Below, one piece after another: positions 16,899-26,464 of a DNA stretch of 40,592 nucleotides. Position 1 is the first letter of the stretch. Each line of letters begins with the position of its first letter. A program made the translations under genes and the position numbers. The stretch covers positions 1 to 40,592 of the forward strand of contig RXJP01000146.1 in assembly GCA_003963315.1 (NCBI GenBank), in the 5' to 3' direction. The notes below the pieces were generated by a model. The model did no database searches. It was given only the letters and a program-made list of their open reading frames with translations, and was not told the DNA's origin. The stretch comes from Rhodocyclaceae bacterium. Lineage in GTDB: Bacteria > Pseudomonadota > Gammaproteobacteria > Burkholderiales > Rhodocyclaceae.

Positions 16899-18191
16899 TC
16901 AGGTTTTAGGTTTTTCCTCGCCACCGCTCTCCGCCTCTGACTCCGCCACGCCGCTACTGATGCGCTGGGCCCAGGCGATGGCTTCGTTCTGGGCGGTCAT
17001 GATGCCTTCCTCGCTGATCTGCAAGTCCTTCGCCATCTGCGCCACTTGGTCGAAATCCCCTTGCTCCAGGGCTTCGCAGAGCACGATCAACTGCCCCAGG
17101 GGCCTGTCCTTGCGCACCAGGGCCGATTTGAGTTCGTCGGCCAGATGCAGACGATCGGCCACCTGTTCCATGGGCCAACCCATGATGACGTCGGCCAGGG
17201 AGAGCAGGCCTACCATATAGGCCTCGTCCTGCAACAGACTGGTTTCGTGGTGGGTGCGGTAGGTCAGCACGAACTCCATGAAACGGGCGCGGCGCAGGGC
17301 CAGCTCCAGCAGCGGGGAGTCCTTGCCGCCGCCGTTCAGCACGAACAGCAGCACCTGCAACCAGCGCCGCAACTGTTCCCGGCCCAGTACGGCAAAACCG
17401 TGCTTGAGGGAGCGGATCGGCGTCGGCAGGGCGAAGGCGGAGGAATTCACCAGGCGCAGCAGGTGCACCGAGAGCACCGGATCGGTCTTGAACACCGCCT
17501 CCAGCTCCTTGTCATCGGCATCGGCCATGAGCTTGGCCAGCAGATCCAGCACCGCCAGCTTCTGCGGGTCGGCACGCTGCCCTTCCACCTGCACCGGCCG
17601 GGCGAAGTGGTAACCCTGGAACAAGTGGAAGCCCTTGTCATTCAGGGCGGCGAAGGTTTCCGGCAGGTCAACGCCACAGGCATAGAGCTGCACGCCCTGG
17701 CCCCAGGCCTCGTCAATCAACGCATCGCAGGCCCCGGAGAGCACCTGGTCGGCCTTGAGTTTGAGCACGTCGGCCAGTAGGACCACCGCACCCAGACTGT
17801 TAAGGTTGGTATCGTCGGCGGTGGCATCGATGACAAAACGATAGCCGCGGCCCTTCAGTTCGCGGCAGCGCTCGTTCATGGCCCGCACCAGCCCGCTGGT
17901 CACCTCCAGGGCGAAACGATCCGGCGGCAGCAGGTTGAGCAAATCACTGCCCAACAACTCGGCGTTGAGGGGCAGGAAAGCGCGGCGTAACTGCAACAGG
18001 CTGTCCAATCCGGAATGGACGAAGGCGCTGAGGATGGCATTGGCGGCAGCCTCGGTTTCATCAGCGACCAGGGGCTGCTCGGAGGCGGGCGGATTCAACG
18101 GCGCGGATTGGTAGAGCAACTCTACGGCAACGGCGGCGCCGGCCCCATTCAGCACCGGCTGCCAGGCGAAGGCGTAGCGGGCGTTCTCCAT
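16899..18191 (-). CDS. EAL-HDOD protein with degenerate EAL domain
   Basis: A 430-residue protein with an EAL-like domain (about residues 1-200) and an HDOD domain (about 205-400), as in YuxH/CdgJ-type proteins. The EAL motif is replaced by VELLYQS, the metal-binding DDFGTG loop reads DATADDTN and the TES motif is lost, so c-di-GMP hydrolysis is unlikely. HDOD landmarks include TDPVLSVHLLRLVNSSAF and RSLKHGFAVLG. Such proteins usually regulate motility or signalling through protein contacts. The ATG at 18191 is preferred over a TTG 12 bp upstream. It is divergent from the symporter gene. Confidence 0.87.
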   Translation of the reverse strand: MENARYAFAWQPVLNGAGAAVAVELLYQSAPLNPPASEQPLVADETEAAANAILSAFVHSGLDSLLQLRRAFLPLNAELLGSDLLNLLPPDRFALEVTSGLVRAMNERCRELKGRGYRFVIDATADDTNLNSLGAVVLLADVLKLKADQVLSGACDALIDEAWGQGVQLYACGVDLPETFAALNDKGFHLFQGYHFARPVQVEGQRADPQKLAVLDLLAKLMADADDKELEAVFKTDPVLSVHLLRLVNSSAFALPTPIRSLKHGFAVLGREQLRRWLQVLLFVLNGGGKDSPLLELALRRARFMEFVLTYRTHHETSLLQDEAYMVGLLSLADVIMGWPMEQVADRLHLADELKSALVRKDRPLGQLIVLCEALEQGDFDQVAQMAKDLQISEEGIMTAQNEAIAWAQRISSGVAESEAESGGEEKPKT

Positions 18192-18328
18192 GGCCGGACT
18201 CAAGAAGCGGTCACAATGCAGGAGGACATTCGGATACCAGCCAGCCGTCGCCCCATGCCCACGAAAGTCGAAGAATCTTCCATAGCCCTGCCTCCTGGAA
18301 ATGTAGTCCGCACAAGGTGTTACGGCCC

Positions 18329-18356
18329 ATGACGCTTATAGTGCCTTGAGTATAAT
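18329..18356 (+). promoter_or_regulatory. Probable promoter of the symporter operon
   Basis: A perfect TATAAT at 18351-18356 has ATGACG (18329-18334, 4 of 6 to TTGACA) 16 bp upstream. It would transcribe a 5' leader of about 90 nt before the symporter ATG. That leader also contains a small hairpin, GCGGGA-TTTT-TCCCGC, at 18407-18422. Confidence 0.55.
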
Positions 18357-18450
18357 CGGCGCTCCCGAATTTTCTCAGCCGCGGCGCGGAATTCCCTGCC
18401 TGAATAGCGGGATTTTTCCCGCGCTGCCCCCACCTCCCGAAAGGGTCGAC

Positions 18451-19950
18451 ATGCTGCTCTGGTTCGTCATCGCCTACTGGGTCGTTTCCGTGGGCATTGG
18501 CCTCTACGCCGCCACCCGCGTGCACAACACCAAGGACTTCGCCGTGGCCGGCCGCCATCTGCCGTTCTACATGGTCACCGCCACGGTGTTCGCCACCTGG
18601 TTCGGTTCGGAAACAGTATTGGGCATCCCCGCCACCTTTCTCAAGGAAGGATTGCACGGCGTCGTCGCCGACCCCTTCGGCTCCTCCCTGTGCCTGATCC
18701 TGGTGGGTCTGTTCTTCGCCGCGCCCCTGTACCGCATGAACCTGCTCACCATCGGCGATTTCTACAAGAAGCGTTTCGGCCGCGGCGTGGAGGTGCTGAC
18801 CACCCTCGCCATCGTCATTTCCTACCTGGGCTGGGTGGGCGCCCAGATCACGGCGCTGGGCCTCGTCTTCAATGTGGTGTCCGGCGGCGAGATCAGCAAG
18901 CTGACGGGCATGTGGATCGGTTCCGGCACCATCCTGATCTACACCATCTTCGGCGGCATGTGGGCGGTGGCCATCACCGACTTCCTGCAGATGATCGTCA
19001 TCGTGCTGGGCATGCTCTGGATCGGCGGTGAAGTATCGGGTCAGGTGGGCGGCGTCGGCGTGGTGGTGGCCCACGCGGCACAAAACGCCAAGTTCGATTT
19101 CTGGCCCGTTGCCGATGCCAAGGAGATCATCGGCTTCTTCGCCGCCTGGATCACCATGATGTTCGGCTCCATCCCGCAACAGGACGTATTCCAGCGGGTG
19201 CAATCGTCCAAGACCGAGAAGATCGCCGTCTGGGGCTCGGTGCTGGGCGGCAGCCTCTACTTCATCTTCGCCTTCGTGCCCATGTTCCTGGCCTATTCCG
19301 CCACCCTGATCGACCCGCAGATGGTGGATGCCCTGATCGACACTGACTCGCAGATGATCCTGCCCAGGCTGGTGATGGAACACGCACCGCTGTTCGCCCA
19401 GGTGATGTTCTTCGGCGCCCTGCTCTCCGCCATCAAGAGCTGCGCCTCGGCCACCCTGCTGGCGCCCTCGGTCACCTTCACCGAAAACCTGCTCAAGCCG
19501 ATGATGGCCCACATGTCGGACCACAAGCTGCTGCGCACCATGCGCATCGTCACCCTCAGCTTCACCGTGCTGGTGACCCTCTATGCCATGAACTCCAAGG
19601 CCAGCATCTTCAAGATGGTGGAGAACGCCTACCAGATCACCCTGGTGATGGCCTTCGTGCCCTTGGTATTCGGCCTTTACTGGCGCCGCGCCACCAACCA
19701 GGGCGCCCTGCTGGCCATCTTCCTCGGCCTGTCCACCTGGTTGTCCATCCTCATCGCCGGCCCCGACGATCCTTTCATTCCCGCCCAGTTCGCCGGAGTC
19801 ATCGCCAGCCTGATCGGCATGGTGGCCGGTTCCCTGCTGCCCCAGTGGCTGCACCACAATCCCCACATCCACGACGAACTGCGCGCCGGCCATCACGCCG
19901 CCGCCCAGACCTACCATGCCGACCCCGTGCACCACCATCCGGGCCACTGA
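18451..19950 (+). CDS. Sodium:solute symporter (SSS family) with His-rich tail
   Basis: A 499-residue inner-membrane protein with about 12-13 hydrophobic helices. Segments such as FAVAGRHLPFYMVTATVFATWFG near the start and the VGAQITALGLV helix are typical of the sodium:solute symporter family. The substrate cannot be told. The ATG at 18451 is preceded by GAAAGGG. The last 40 or so residues are hydrophilic and carry about 11 histidines (HHNPHIHDE, GHHAAA, HHHPGH), which is unusual and could bind a metal ion. A diguanylate cyclase gene follows 21 bp downstream and is probably co-transcribed. Confidence 0.9.
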   Translation: MLLWFVIAYWVVSVGIGLYAATRVHNTKDFAVAGRHLPFYMVTATVFATWFGSETVLGIPATFLKEGLHGVVADPFGSSLCLILVGLFFAAPLYRMNLLTIGDFYKKRFGRGVEVLTTLAIVISYLGWVGAQITALGLVFNVVSGGEISKLTGMWIGSGTILIYTIFGGMWAVAITDFLQMIVIVLGMLWIGGEVSGQVGGVGVVVAHAAQNAKFDFWPVADAKEIIGFFAAWITMMFGSIPQQDVFQRVQSSKTEKIAVWGSVLGGSLYFIFAFVPMFLAYSATLIDPQMVDALIDTDSQMILPRLVMEHAPLFAQVMFFGALLSAIKSCASATLLAPSVTFTENLLKPMMAHMSDHKLLRTMRIVTLSFTVLVTLYAMNSKASIFKMVENAYQITLVMAFVPLVFGLYWRRATNQGALLAIFLGLSTWLSILIAGPDDPFIPAQFAGVIASLIGMVAGSLLPQWLHHNPHIHDELRAGHHAAAQTYHADPVHHHPGH

Positions 19951-19971
19951 CATGCCCCAGGTCGCCGAACC

Positions 19972-21462
19972 ATGAGCGCACGACGCCTGTTCAACCGCAG
20001 GCGGCTGATCCTGTTGCTGGGCCTCTTGCTCAGCGCCGGCTTCATGGCCACCTCGCTGCTGAGTTACATGGCCTCCCGGGATGCCATCCGCGCTTCCATC
20101 ATCGACCAGGAGCTGCCCCTCACGGCGGACAATATCTACACCGAAATCCAAAAGGATCTGGTGCGTCCCATCTTCATCTCCTCCATGATGGCCAGCGACA
20201 CCTTCGTCCGCGACTGGGTGCTCCACGGCGAGAAGGATGTGGGCCAGATGACCCGCTACCTGAAGGAAGTGCAGGAACGCTACGGCGCCTTCACCAGCTT
20301 CTTCGTCTCGGACCGGACATCCACCTACTACCAGACCCAGGGCGTGCTCAAGCAGGTGAAGCCGGAGGAGCCTCGGGATGCGTGGTATTACCGGGTGCGC
20401 AATCTGGAATCCCCCTACGAGATCAACGTGGATCCGGATCTTGCCAACGGCGACAAGCTCACCATCTTCATCAACTACCGGGTGCTGGACTACCAGCAAC
20501 GCTTCATCGGCGCCACCGGCATCGGGCTCACCGTGGACGCGGTCCGTCTGCTCATCAACGAATACCAGCAGCGCTACCGGCGCATCGTCTACTTCGTGGA
20601 CGCCAATGGCCGCATCGTGCTGTTCGGCAATCAATCGGGGCACCTCGAGTCGGATATCCGCGAAGTGGAAGGCCTGAAACAGATCGCCGACAAAGTATTG
20701 CGGGAAAAGGCTGGCTCCTACCAGTACCACAACAAGGGCAGCGAGCACCTGCTCAAGGTACGCTTCATTCCCGAGCTCAACTGGTATCTGTGCGTGGAAA
20801 AGATCGAGGATGAGGCCCTGTCCTCCATTCGCAAGGCCCTTTACCTCAACCTGGCCATCTGCGTCCTGCTCACCGCCGTGGTGATGACGCTGGCAAGACT
20901 GGTGCTGAACCGCTACCAGGGGCGGCTGGAAGAAATGGCCACCATCGACAAGCTCACCGGCCTGCTCAACCGCCAGGCCTTCGACATCCTCTTACAGCAG
21001 GCCTTGGCGGAGTTCCAACGGGTTCCCCAACCCCTGGCCCTGCTGTTGTTCGACGTGGACCACTTCAAGCGGATCAACGACAGCTTCGGCCACCTCAAAG
21101 GTGATAACGTCTTGAAGGATGTCGCCTTGTTGCTGCGGAACAACCTGCGCCAGTCCGACCTGGCCTTCCGCTGGGGGGGCGAGGAATTCCTGGTGGTGCT
21201 GAAGGGCAGCGGCGTCGCCGATGCCGTCGCCGTCGCCGAAAAGATCCGTACCGCCATCGCCAACCACCGTTTTGGCACACCGGAAACACCGATGCAGATA
21301 TCCATCAGCGCCGGCGTCACCGAATACCTGCCCGGGGATGACGCCGACCGCCTGGTGGGCCGTGCCGATGCAGGGCTGTACCTGGCCAAGCGCAACGGCC
21401 GCAACCGGGTGGAGTGCGGCACGACGGACGCCTCGTCCACCCATCCGGCCGCCCCCGCGTAA
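19972..21462 (+). CDS. Membrane-bound diguanylate cyclase (GGDEF)
   Basis: A 496-residue signalling enzyme that makes c-di-GMP from two GTP. A first transmembrane helix (about residues 11-33) and a second (about 285-310) flank an extracytoplasmic sensor that looks like a Cache-type domain. The cytoplasmic GGDEF domain starts at MATIDKLTGLLNRQAF. Its active-site motif is GGEEF, and an intact RxxD inhibitory site (RQSD) lies five residues before it, so it should be active and product-inhibited. It follows the symporter gene closely and precedes a VanZ gene. The sensed ligand is unknown. Confidence 0.92.
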   Translation: MSARRLFNRRRLILLLGLLLSAGFMATSLLSYMASRDAIRASIIDQELPLTADNIYTEIQKDLVRPIFISSMMASDTFVRDWVLHGEKDVGQMTRYLKEVQERYGAFTSFFVSDRTSTYYQTQGVLKQVKPEEPRDAWYYRVRNLESPYEINVDPDLANGDKLTIFINYRVLDYQQRFIGATGIGLTVDAVRLLINEYQQRYRRIVYFVDANGRIVLFGNQSGHLESDIREVEGLKQIADKVLREKAGSYQYHNKGSEHLLKVRFIPELNWYLCVEKIEDEALSSIRKALYLNLAICVLLTAVVMTLARLVLNRYQGRLEEMATIDKLTGLLNRQAFDILLQQALAEFQRVPQPLALLLFDVDHFKRINDSFGHLKGDNVLKDVALLLRNNLRQSDLAFRWGGEEFLVVLKGSGVADAVAVAEKIRTAIANHRFGTPETPMQISISAGVTEYLPGDDADRLVGRADAGLYLAKRNGRNRVECGTTDASSTHPAAPA

Positions 21463-21475
21463 CGGCCCGCCCGTA

Positions 21476-22540
21476 GTGAAACCCCGCCACGACGACATCC
21501 TGTCCCGCTATCTGGCAGTGGCCTACACCGTCCTGGTGGTCTATGCCAGCCTGCATCCCTTCAGCGGCTGGCGCGATTCCGGCGCGGCGGTATTGGATTT
21601 TCTGGTCGCCCCCTGGCCGCGCTACGTGACGGGCTTTGACCTCACCATCAACGTCCTGGCCTACCTGCCCCTGGGTTTCCTCTGGAGCGCGGCCTGGCAA
21701 CGACGCTTCTCCTCCCGCAGTTCGGTGCTGGCGGCCAGCCTCATCGGCATCATCCTCAGCCTGGGCATGGAAACCGTGCAGAACTATCTGCCCAGCCGCG
21801 TTCCTTCCAACCTCGACCTGGCCTGCAACAGCCTCGGCGCCTTCGTCGGCGCCCTGCTCGGCGCCCGCTACGGTCAGACGCTGTTGAGCGGCGGCCGCCT
21901 GCATGTCCAGCGGCAGCGTTGGGTACTGGCCGGCCCGGCCGGGGACGCCGGCCTGATTTTGCTGTCCCTGTGGCTGCTGACCCAGCTCAATCCGGAAACC
22001 CTGTTGTTCGGCAATGGCGATTTGCGTCAGTTACTGGATCTGGAAGATTTGAGCGACTTCGACGTGGGTCGCTTCAGCCGCATCGAGGCGGTGATCGCCG
22101 CCGCCAACACCCTGGCCGTGGGCTTCATGACCTCCTGCCTGTTGCGGCGACGCCAGCTCGTCCTCGTGGTGGCCCTGCTGTTGGGCGGACTAGCGGTACA
22201 CACCTTCGCCCACGCGCTGCTCATCAGTCCCCAGGAAGCCCTGCGCTGGGCCACCCCGGGCAACCGTAGCGGACTGCTTGTCGGCATACTGCTCTTGCTG
22301 CCCTGCCTCGGCCTTCCCCCTGCCCTGCGCCGGGTGATGGCGGGAAGCGCCTTGTTGTTCGCCACCGTGCTGGTGAACCTGGCCCCCACCAACCCCTACC
22401 TGACCCAGGCGGCCCAAGCCTGGTGGCAGGGACACTTCCTCAACTTCAACGGACTGACCCGGCTCACCTCCATGCTCTGGCCCTTCCTGGCCCTGCCCTG
22501 GTTGCTGATGCCGCAACGAAAATCATGGAATCAGACCTGA
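21476..22540 (+). CDS. VanZ family membrane protein
   Basis: A 354-residue polytopic membrane protein. The first 120 or so residues form a VanZ-like domain (YASLHPFSGWRDSG, then NVLAYLPLGFLWSA and PSRVPSNLDLACNSLGAFVGALLG). The remainder is a further set of hydrophobic helices. VanZ-like proteins are widespread and mostly of unknown function. No ATG is available near the N-terminus, so I use the GTG at 21476, 13 bp after the diguanylate cyclase stop; the ribosome site is weak. Its 3' end overlaps the next gene by 16 bp, indicating an operon. Confidence 0.8.
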   Translation: MKPRHDDILSRYLAVAYTVLVVYASLHPFSGWRDSGAAVLDFLVAPWPRYVTGFDLTINVLAYLPLGFLWSAAWQRRFSSRSSVLAASLIGIILSLGMETVQNYLPSRVPSNLDLACNSLGAFVGALLGARYGQTLLSGGRLHVQRQRWVLAGPAGDAGLILLSLWLLTQLNPETLLFGNGDLRQLLDLEDLSDFDVGRFSRIEAVIAAANTLAVGFMTSCLLRRRQLVLVVALLLGGLAVHTFAHALLISPQEALRWATPGNRSGLLVGILLLLPCLGLPPALRRVMAGSALLFATVLVNLAPTNPYLTQAAQAWWQGHFLNFNGLTRLTSMLWPFLALPWLLMPQRKSWNQT

Positions 22541-22860
22541 CCGCCCTGCGCGATGCCCTCCGCGCCTTCTGCGCCGAACGGGATTGGCACAGCTATCACA
22601 CGCCGAAGAACCTGGCCATGGCCATGATCGTGGAGGCCGCCGAACTGGTGGAGCATTTCCAGTGGGCGACGGCGGAGGAAAGCCTGCACCTGTCGCCGGA
22701 AAAACTGGCCGAGGTCAGGGATGAAGTGGCCGATACCTTCATCTACCTGGTGGAACTGGCCGACGTGCTGGGCATCGACCTGATCGCCGCGGCCCGGGAC
22801 AAGATGAAAAAGAACGCCCTGAAATATCCCGCGCCGGACCTGTCGGAAAAACAGGTCTGA
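22525..22860 (+). CDS. MazG-like nucleotide pyrophosphohydrolase
   Basis: A 111-residue all-alpha NTP pyrophosphatase of the MazG/RS21-C6 type, probably removing pyrophosphate from dCTP or noncanonical nucleotides. The metal-binding helices EAAELVEHFQW and EVRDEVADTFIYL show the ExxE...ExxD pattern of active enzymes. Length fits the single-domain dCTPase-like branch. Its ATG lies inside the end of the VanZ gene (16-bp overlap), so translation is coupled. The exact substrate is inferred only from family. Confidence 0.87.
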   Translation: MESDLTALRDALRAFCAERDWHSYHTPKNLAMAMIVEAAELVEHFQWATAEESLHLSPEKLAEVRDEVADTFIYLVELADVLGIDLIAAARDKMKKNALKYPAPDLSEKQV

Positions 22861-22903
22861 GATAATCGCCCCCTTGTTGCACCTTATTCCCCCCGGAGCC
22901 TCC

Positions 22904-23203
22904 ATGAGTTTCTTCAAGCACCACATCTTCTTTTGCACAAACCAGCGCGCCAACGGCGAAGCCTGCTGCAACGACCGCGGCGCAAGCGAGTTGTGGGCCT
23001 ACGCCAAGGAAAAAGCCAAAGCCGCCGGACTGGGCGACGTGCGGGTCAACAAGGCCGGTTGCCTGGGCCGCTGCGAGCATGGCCCGGTGGCCGTGGTCTA
23101 TCCCGACGAGACCTGGTACACCTTCATCGACAAGGAAGACATCGACGAGATCGTGGACAGCCACCTCAAGCAGGGCAAGGTGGTGGAACGCCTCAAGATT
23201 TGA
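22904..23203 (+). CDS. Thioredoxin-like [2Fe-2S] ferredoxin
   Basis: A 99-residue protein resembling the thioredoxin-fold [2Fe-2S] ferredoxins. HIFFCTNQRANGEACC supplies the first cysteines and NKAGCLGRCEHGP supplies the second pair, the expected four-cysteine ligand set with one extra adjacent cysteine. It probably carries electrons in the cytoplasm; the partner is unknown. GGAG lies 5 bp before the ATG. It is 25 bp upstream of an alpha/beta hydrolase gene, a neighbour pair that looks co-transcribed. Confidence 0.88.
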   Translation: MSFFKHHIFFCTNQRANGEACCNDRGASELWAYAKEKAKAAGLGDVRVNKAGCLGRCEHGPVAVVYPDETWYTFIDKEDIDEIVDSHLKQGKVVERLKI

Positions 23204-23228
23204 GGCCTGTGCCGGAAAGAAAGCCACC

Positions 23229-23870
23229 ATGAGCCTGCATGAACGCGTCCTCCTCGACGGCCCCAAGGGCAAGATCGAGGTTTTCGTCGAGCCCCGGGAG
23301 AATGCAAAGGGCATCGCCCTGATTTCCCACCCCCATCCCCTGTTCGGCGGTACCGCCGACAACAAGGTGATCACCACCCTGGCGCGCACCTTCCGCGACC
23401 TGGGCTATCACACCCTGCGTCCCAGCTTCCGCGGCGTCGGCGGCTCGGAAGGGGAGCACGACCACGGCTTCCAGAAGACCGACGACCAGTACGCCGTGCT
23501 CGCCTATGCCCGGCAACGTTTCGGCGCTGCACTGCCCGTGGTCCTGGCCGGTTTTTCCTTCGGCGCCTACGTCACCACCCGCCTCGCCAAACGCCTGCAG
23601 GACGAAGGCACGCCGGCCCTGCGCCTGGTGCTGGTGGGCACTGCCGCCGGGTTTATTGAAGGCGCCCGGGCCTACACCACCGAAGCCGTCTCGCCGGACA
23701 CCATCGTCATCCACGGCTCCAAGGATGAAACCGTTCCCCTGGACAACGTGCTGGCCTGGGCGGAGCCCCTGGAAGTGCCGGTCACGGTGGTGGCGGGGGC
23801 CGACCACTTTTTCCATCGCCGCCTGCACATCATTCGCGGCATCATCACGCGGTCCTGGCGGTCCGAGTAA
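23229..23870 (+). CDS. Alpha/beta hydrolase
   Basis: A 213-residue serine hydrolase of the small bacterial type. [14 protein letters not shown] is a family hallmark. The nucleophile elbow is GFSFGAY, the acid is probably in HGSKDETVP and the catalytic histidine in GADHFFH. The substrate is unknown. No signal peptide is visible, so it should be cytoplasmic. It follows the ferredoxin gene by 25 bp. A degenerate REP-like repeat lies directly after its stop. Confidence 0.88.
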   Translation: MSLHERVLLDGPKGKIEVFVEPRENAKGIALISHPHPLFGGTADNKVITTLARTFRDLGYHTLRPSFRGVGGSEGEHDHGFQKTDDQYAVLAYARQRFGAALPVVLAGFSFGAYVTTRLAKRLQDEGTPALRLVLVGTAAGFIEGARAYTTEAVSPDTIVIHGSKDETVPLDNVLAWAEPLEVPVTVVAGADHFFHRRLHIIRGIITRSWRSE

Positions 23871-23883
23871 TGCAAATCCTTTG

Positions 23884-23924
23884 CCCTCACCCCCGGCCCC
23901 GCGCCCCGCGGGAGAGGGGTCACC
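23884..23924 (+). repeat. Degenerate third copy of the REP-like repeat
   Basis: The order CCCTCACCCCCGGCCCC, then GCGGGAGAGGGG, matches the right-hand repeat of the metG insert, but the left arm of the hairpin is altered. It sits in the 91-bp gap between the hydrolase and NodI-like genes, with no nuclease gene beside it. Confidence 0.65.
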
Positions 23925-23961
23925 ATCCTGGACTTGCCCATGGCAAGTCGTTTCCCTGTCT

Positions 23962-24875
<914 letters not shown>

Positions 24876-24876
<1 letters not shown>

Positions 24877-25649
24877 TGCTGACCGATATGTCATTCAACT
24901 TGCGCTGGTTCGCCGTCTGGCAACGCAATTTCCTGGTCTGGCGCAAGCTGGCGCTGCCTTCGGTGCTGGGCAATCTGGCCGACCCCATGATCTACCTGTT
25001 CGGCCTCGGTTACGGTCTCGGCGGCTTGCTGCCCCAGGTGGGCGGGGTGTCCTACATCACCTTCCTGGCAGCAGGAACGGTGTGCGCCAGCACCATGAAC
25101 GCGGCCACTTTCGAATCGCTTTACTCGGCCTTTTCCCGCATGCAGGTGCAGAAGACCTGGGACGCCATCCTCAACGCGCCGGTGGCCATGGCGGACGTGG
25201 TGATCGGCGAATGGGTCTGGGCGGCGACCAAGGCCACCCTCTCCGGCGGCGCCATCCTGCTGGTCATCAGCCTGCTCGGCTTCACCCGGCCCGACCTGGC
25301 GCTATGGGCGCTGCCCCTGGTGTTCCTGATCGGGCTCAGCTTTGCCGCCCTGGGGCTGATCGTCACGGCCCTGGCGCCGTCCTACGATTTCTTCATGTAC
25401 TACTTCACCCTGTTGGTAACGCCCATGATCCTGCTGTCCGGAGTGTTTTTTCCCCTGGCGCAATTGCCGCCCGCCGCGCAACTGCTGGCCCAACTGCTGC
25501 CCTTGAGTCATGCGGTGGCGCTGGTGCGGCCGCTGCTGCTGGGCAATCCGGTACCGGATCTCTGGTTGCATGGCGGCGTGCTGGCGAGCGTGGCCGCGGT
25601 GGCCATCGTCGTGGCGATCCGCTTGACGAAGCGCAGACTGCTGAGCTGA
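24876..25649 (+). CDS. NodJ-like ABC-2 transporter permease
   Basis: A 257-residue membrane protein with about six helices and the ABC-2 pattern: VWRKLALPSVLGNLADPMIYLFGLGYGLGG near the start, YITFLAAGTVCAS, and LLSGVFFPLAQLPP near the end. Its ATG overlaps the stop of the ATPase gene (TGATG), so the two are made together. It is the membrane half of the NodIJ-type exporter. A second ATG lies 12 bp downstream and is an alternative start. Confidence 0.9.
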
Positions 25650-25672
25650 ATCCCTTGCGCCGACCCGGCCGG

Positions 25673-26359
25673 TCAGGGCTCGTTGCGGAGTCGCTGTTCC
25701 AGGCGCAGACGCAGGGGCGCGCCATGATCGTCATAGCTGCCTGACGCATCCTCCGCCAGAGGGGATGGCGCCAGCATTGGTCCTCTACGGGCCACCCAGG
25801 CATCACCGCCCAAGCCCAACAAGACTCCCACCAGCAGCATCACGGCCCCCGCCTTGAAAGGCGAAGCCAATTTGACGGCCAACCAGCGGGAGCGCCAGCG
25901 CAAGTGGCGCTGATTGCGGGCGGCGATTTTCATTTCTGCCAGGGCACGGCGCTGCTCGATCTGGGCCAGGGCCAGCGCTTTCAAGACGGCGACCTTCTCC
26001 TCAGCGGCAGCGGCGGCGGCTTCCAGGGCTTTGCGCTTGGCGTCGGCAGCCAGGCGAGCCTCTTCCGCCACCTCGGTTTTGTGCTGCGCGGCCTTGACGG
26101 CATCCAGGTCGGCGCTGCGGCGCTCGATGGCGGTCATTTCCGCCTTGCGCTCCGCCTCCCGCAGGGCTTCGGATTGTTTGGCCAGGTTCTGGTCGGTCTG
26201 GATACGGATGCGCGCCATGGCCAGGGCTTCCGCATCGGCCAGCTCCCGCACCCGCAAGGCCTCCAGGGCCTGCTTGCCCTGGTCGAGCCGAGCCCGGGCG
26301 GCGGCTTCGGCGGCGGCCCGTTGTTCGGCTGGCGTGGTGTCGCGGCTGGAGGAATTCAC
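25673..26359 (-). CDS. Alanine-rich coiled-coil protein with one membrane helix, unknown
   Basis: I do not recognise this 228-residue protein. The first 150 or so residues are dominated by Ala, Glu, Arg and Lys in heptad-like order and should form a long coiled coil. A hydrophobic helix follows (about residues 173-193, AGAVMLLVGVLLGLGG), then a short tail. No signal peptide is visible, so the coiled coil is probably cytoplasmic with a C-terminal anchor. The start is uncertain: I prefer the GTG at 26359 over a TTG at 26440. It lies downstream of ilvG on the same strand, about 105 bp away. Confidence 0.55.
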   Translation of the reverse strand: MNSSSRDTTPAEQRAAAEAAARARLDQGKQALEALRVRELADAEALAMARIRIQTDQNLAKQSEALREAERKAEMTAIERRSADLDAVKAAQHKTEVAEEARLAADAKRKALEAAAAAAEEKVAVLKALALAQIEQRRALAEMKIAARNQRHLRWRSRWLAVKLASPFKAGAVMLLVGVLLGLGGDAWVARRGPMLAPSPLAEDASGSYDDHGAPLRLRLEQRLRNEP

Positions 26360-26464
26360 GGCAAAGGGAATCTCGCCCGAAAAAATATCCCGCCAGCCTA
26401 GCCCAAGGCCGCACCGGGAAAAGCCCGAATAAACGGGCAAGTTCCCGGCCGGCCAGGGCCTATT

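Noticed and set aside
18211-20748. Minus-strand 845-codon frame opposite the symporter and cyclase
   Set aside because: It spans two well-recognised plus-strand genes and has shadow-like composition.
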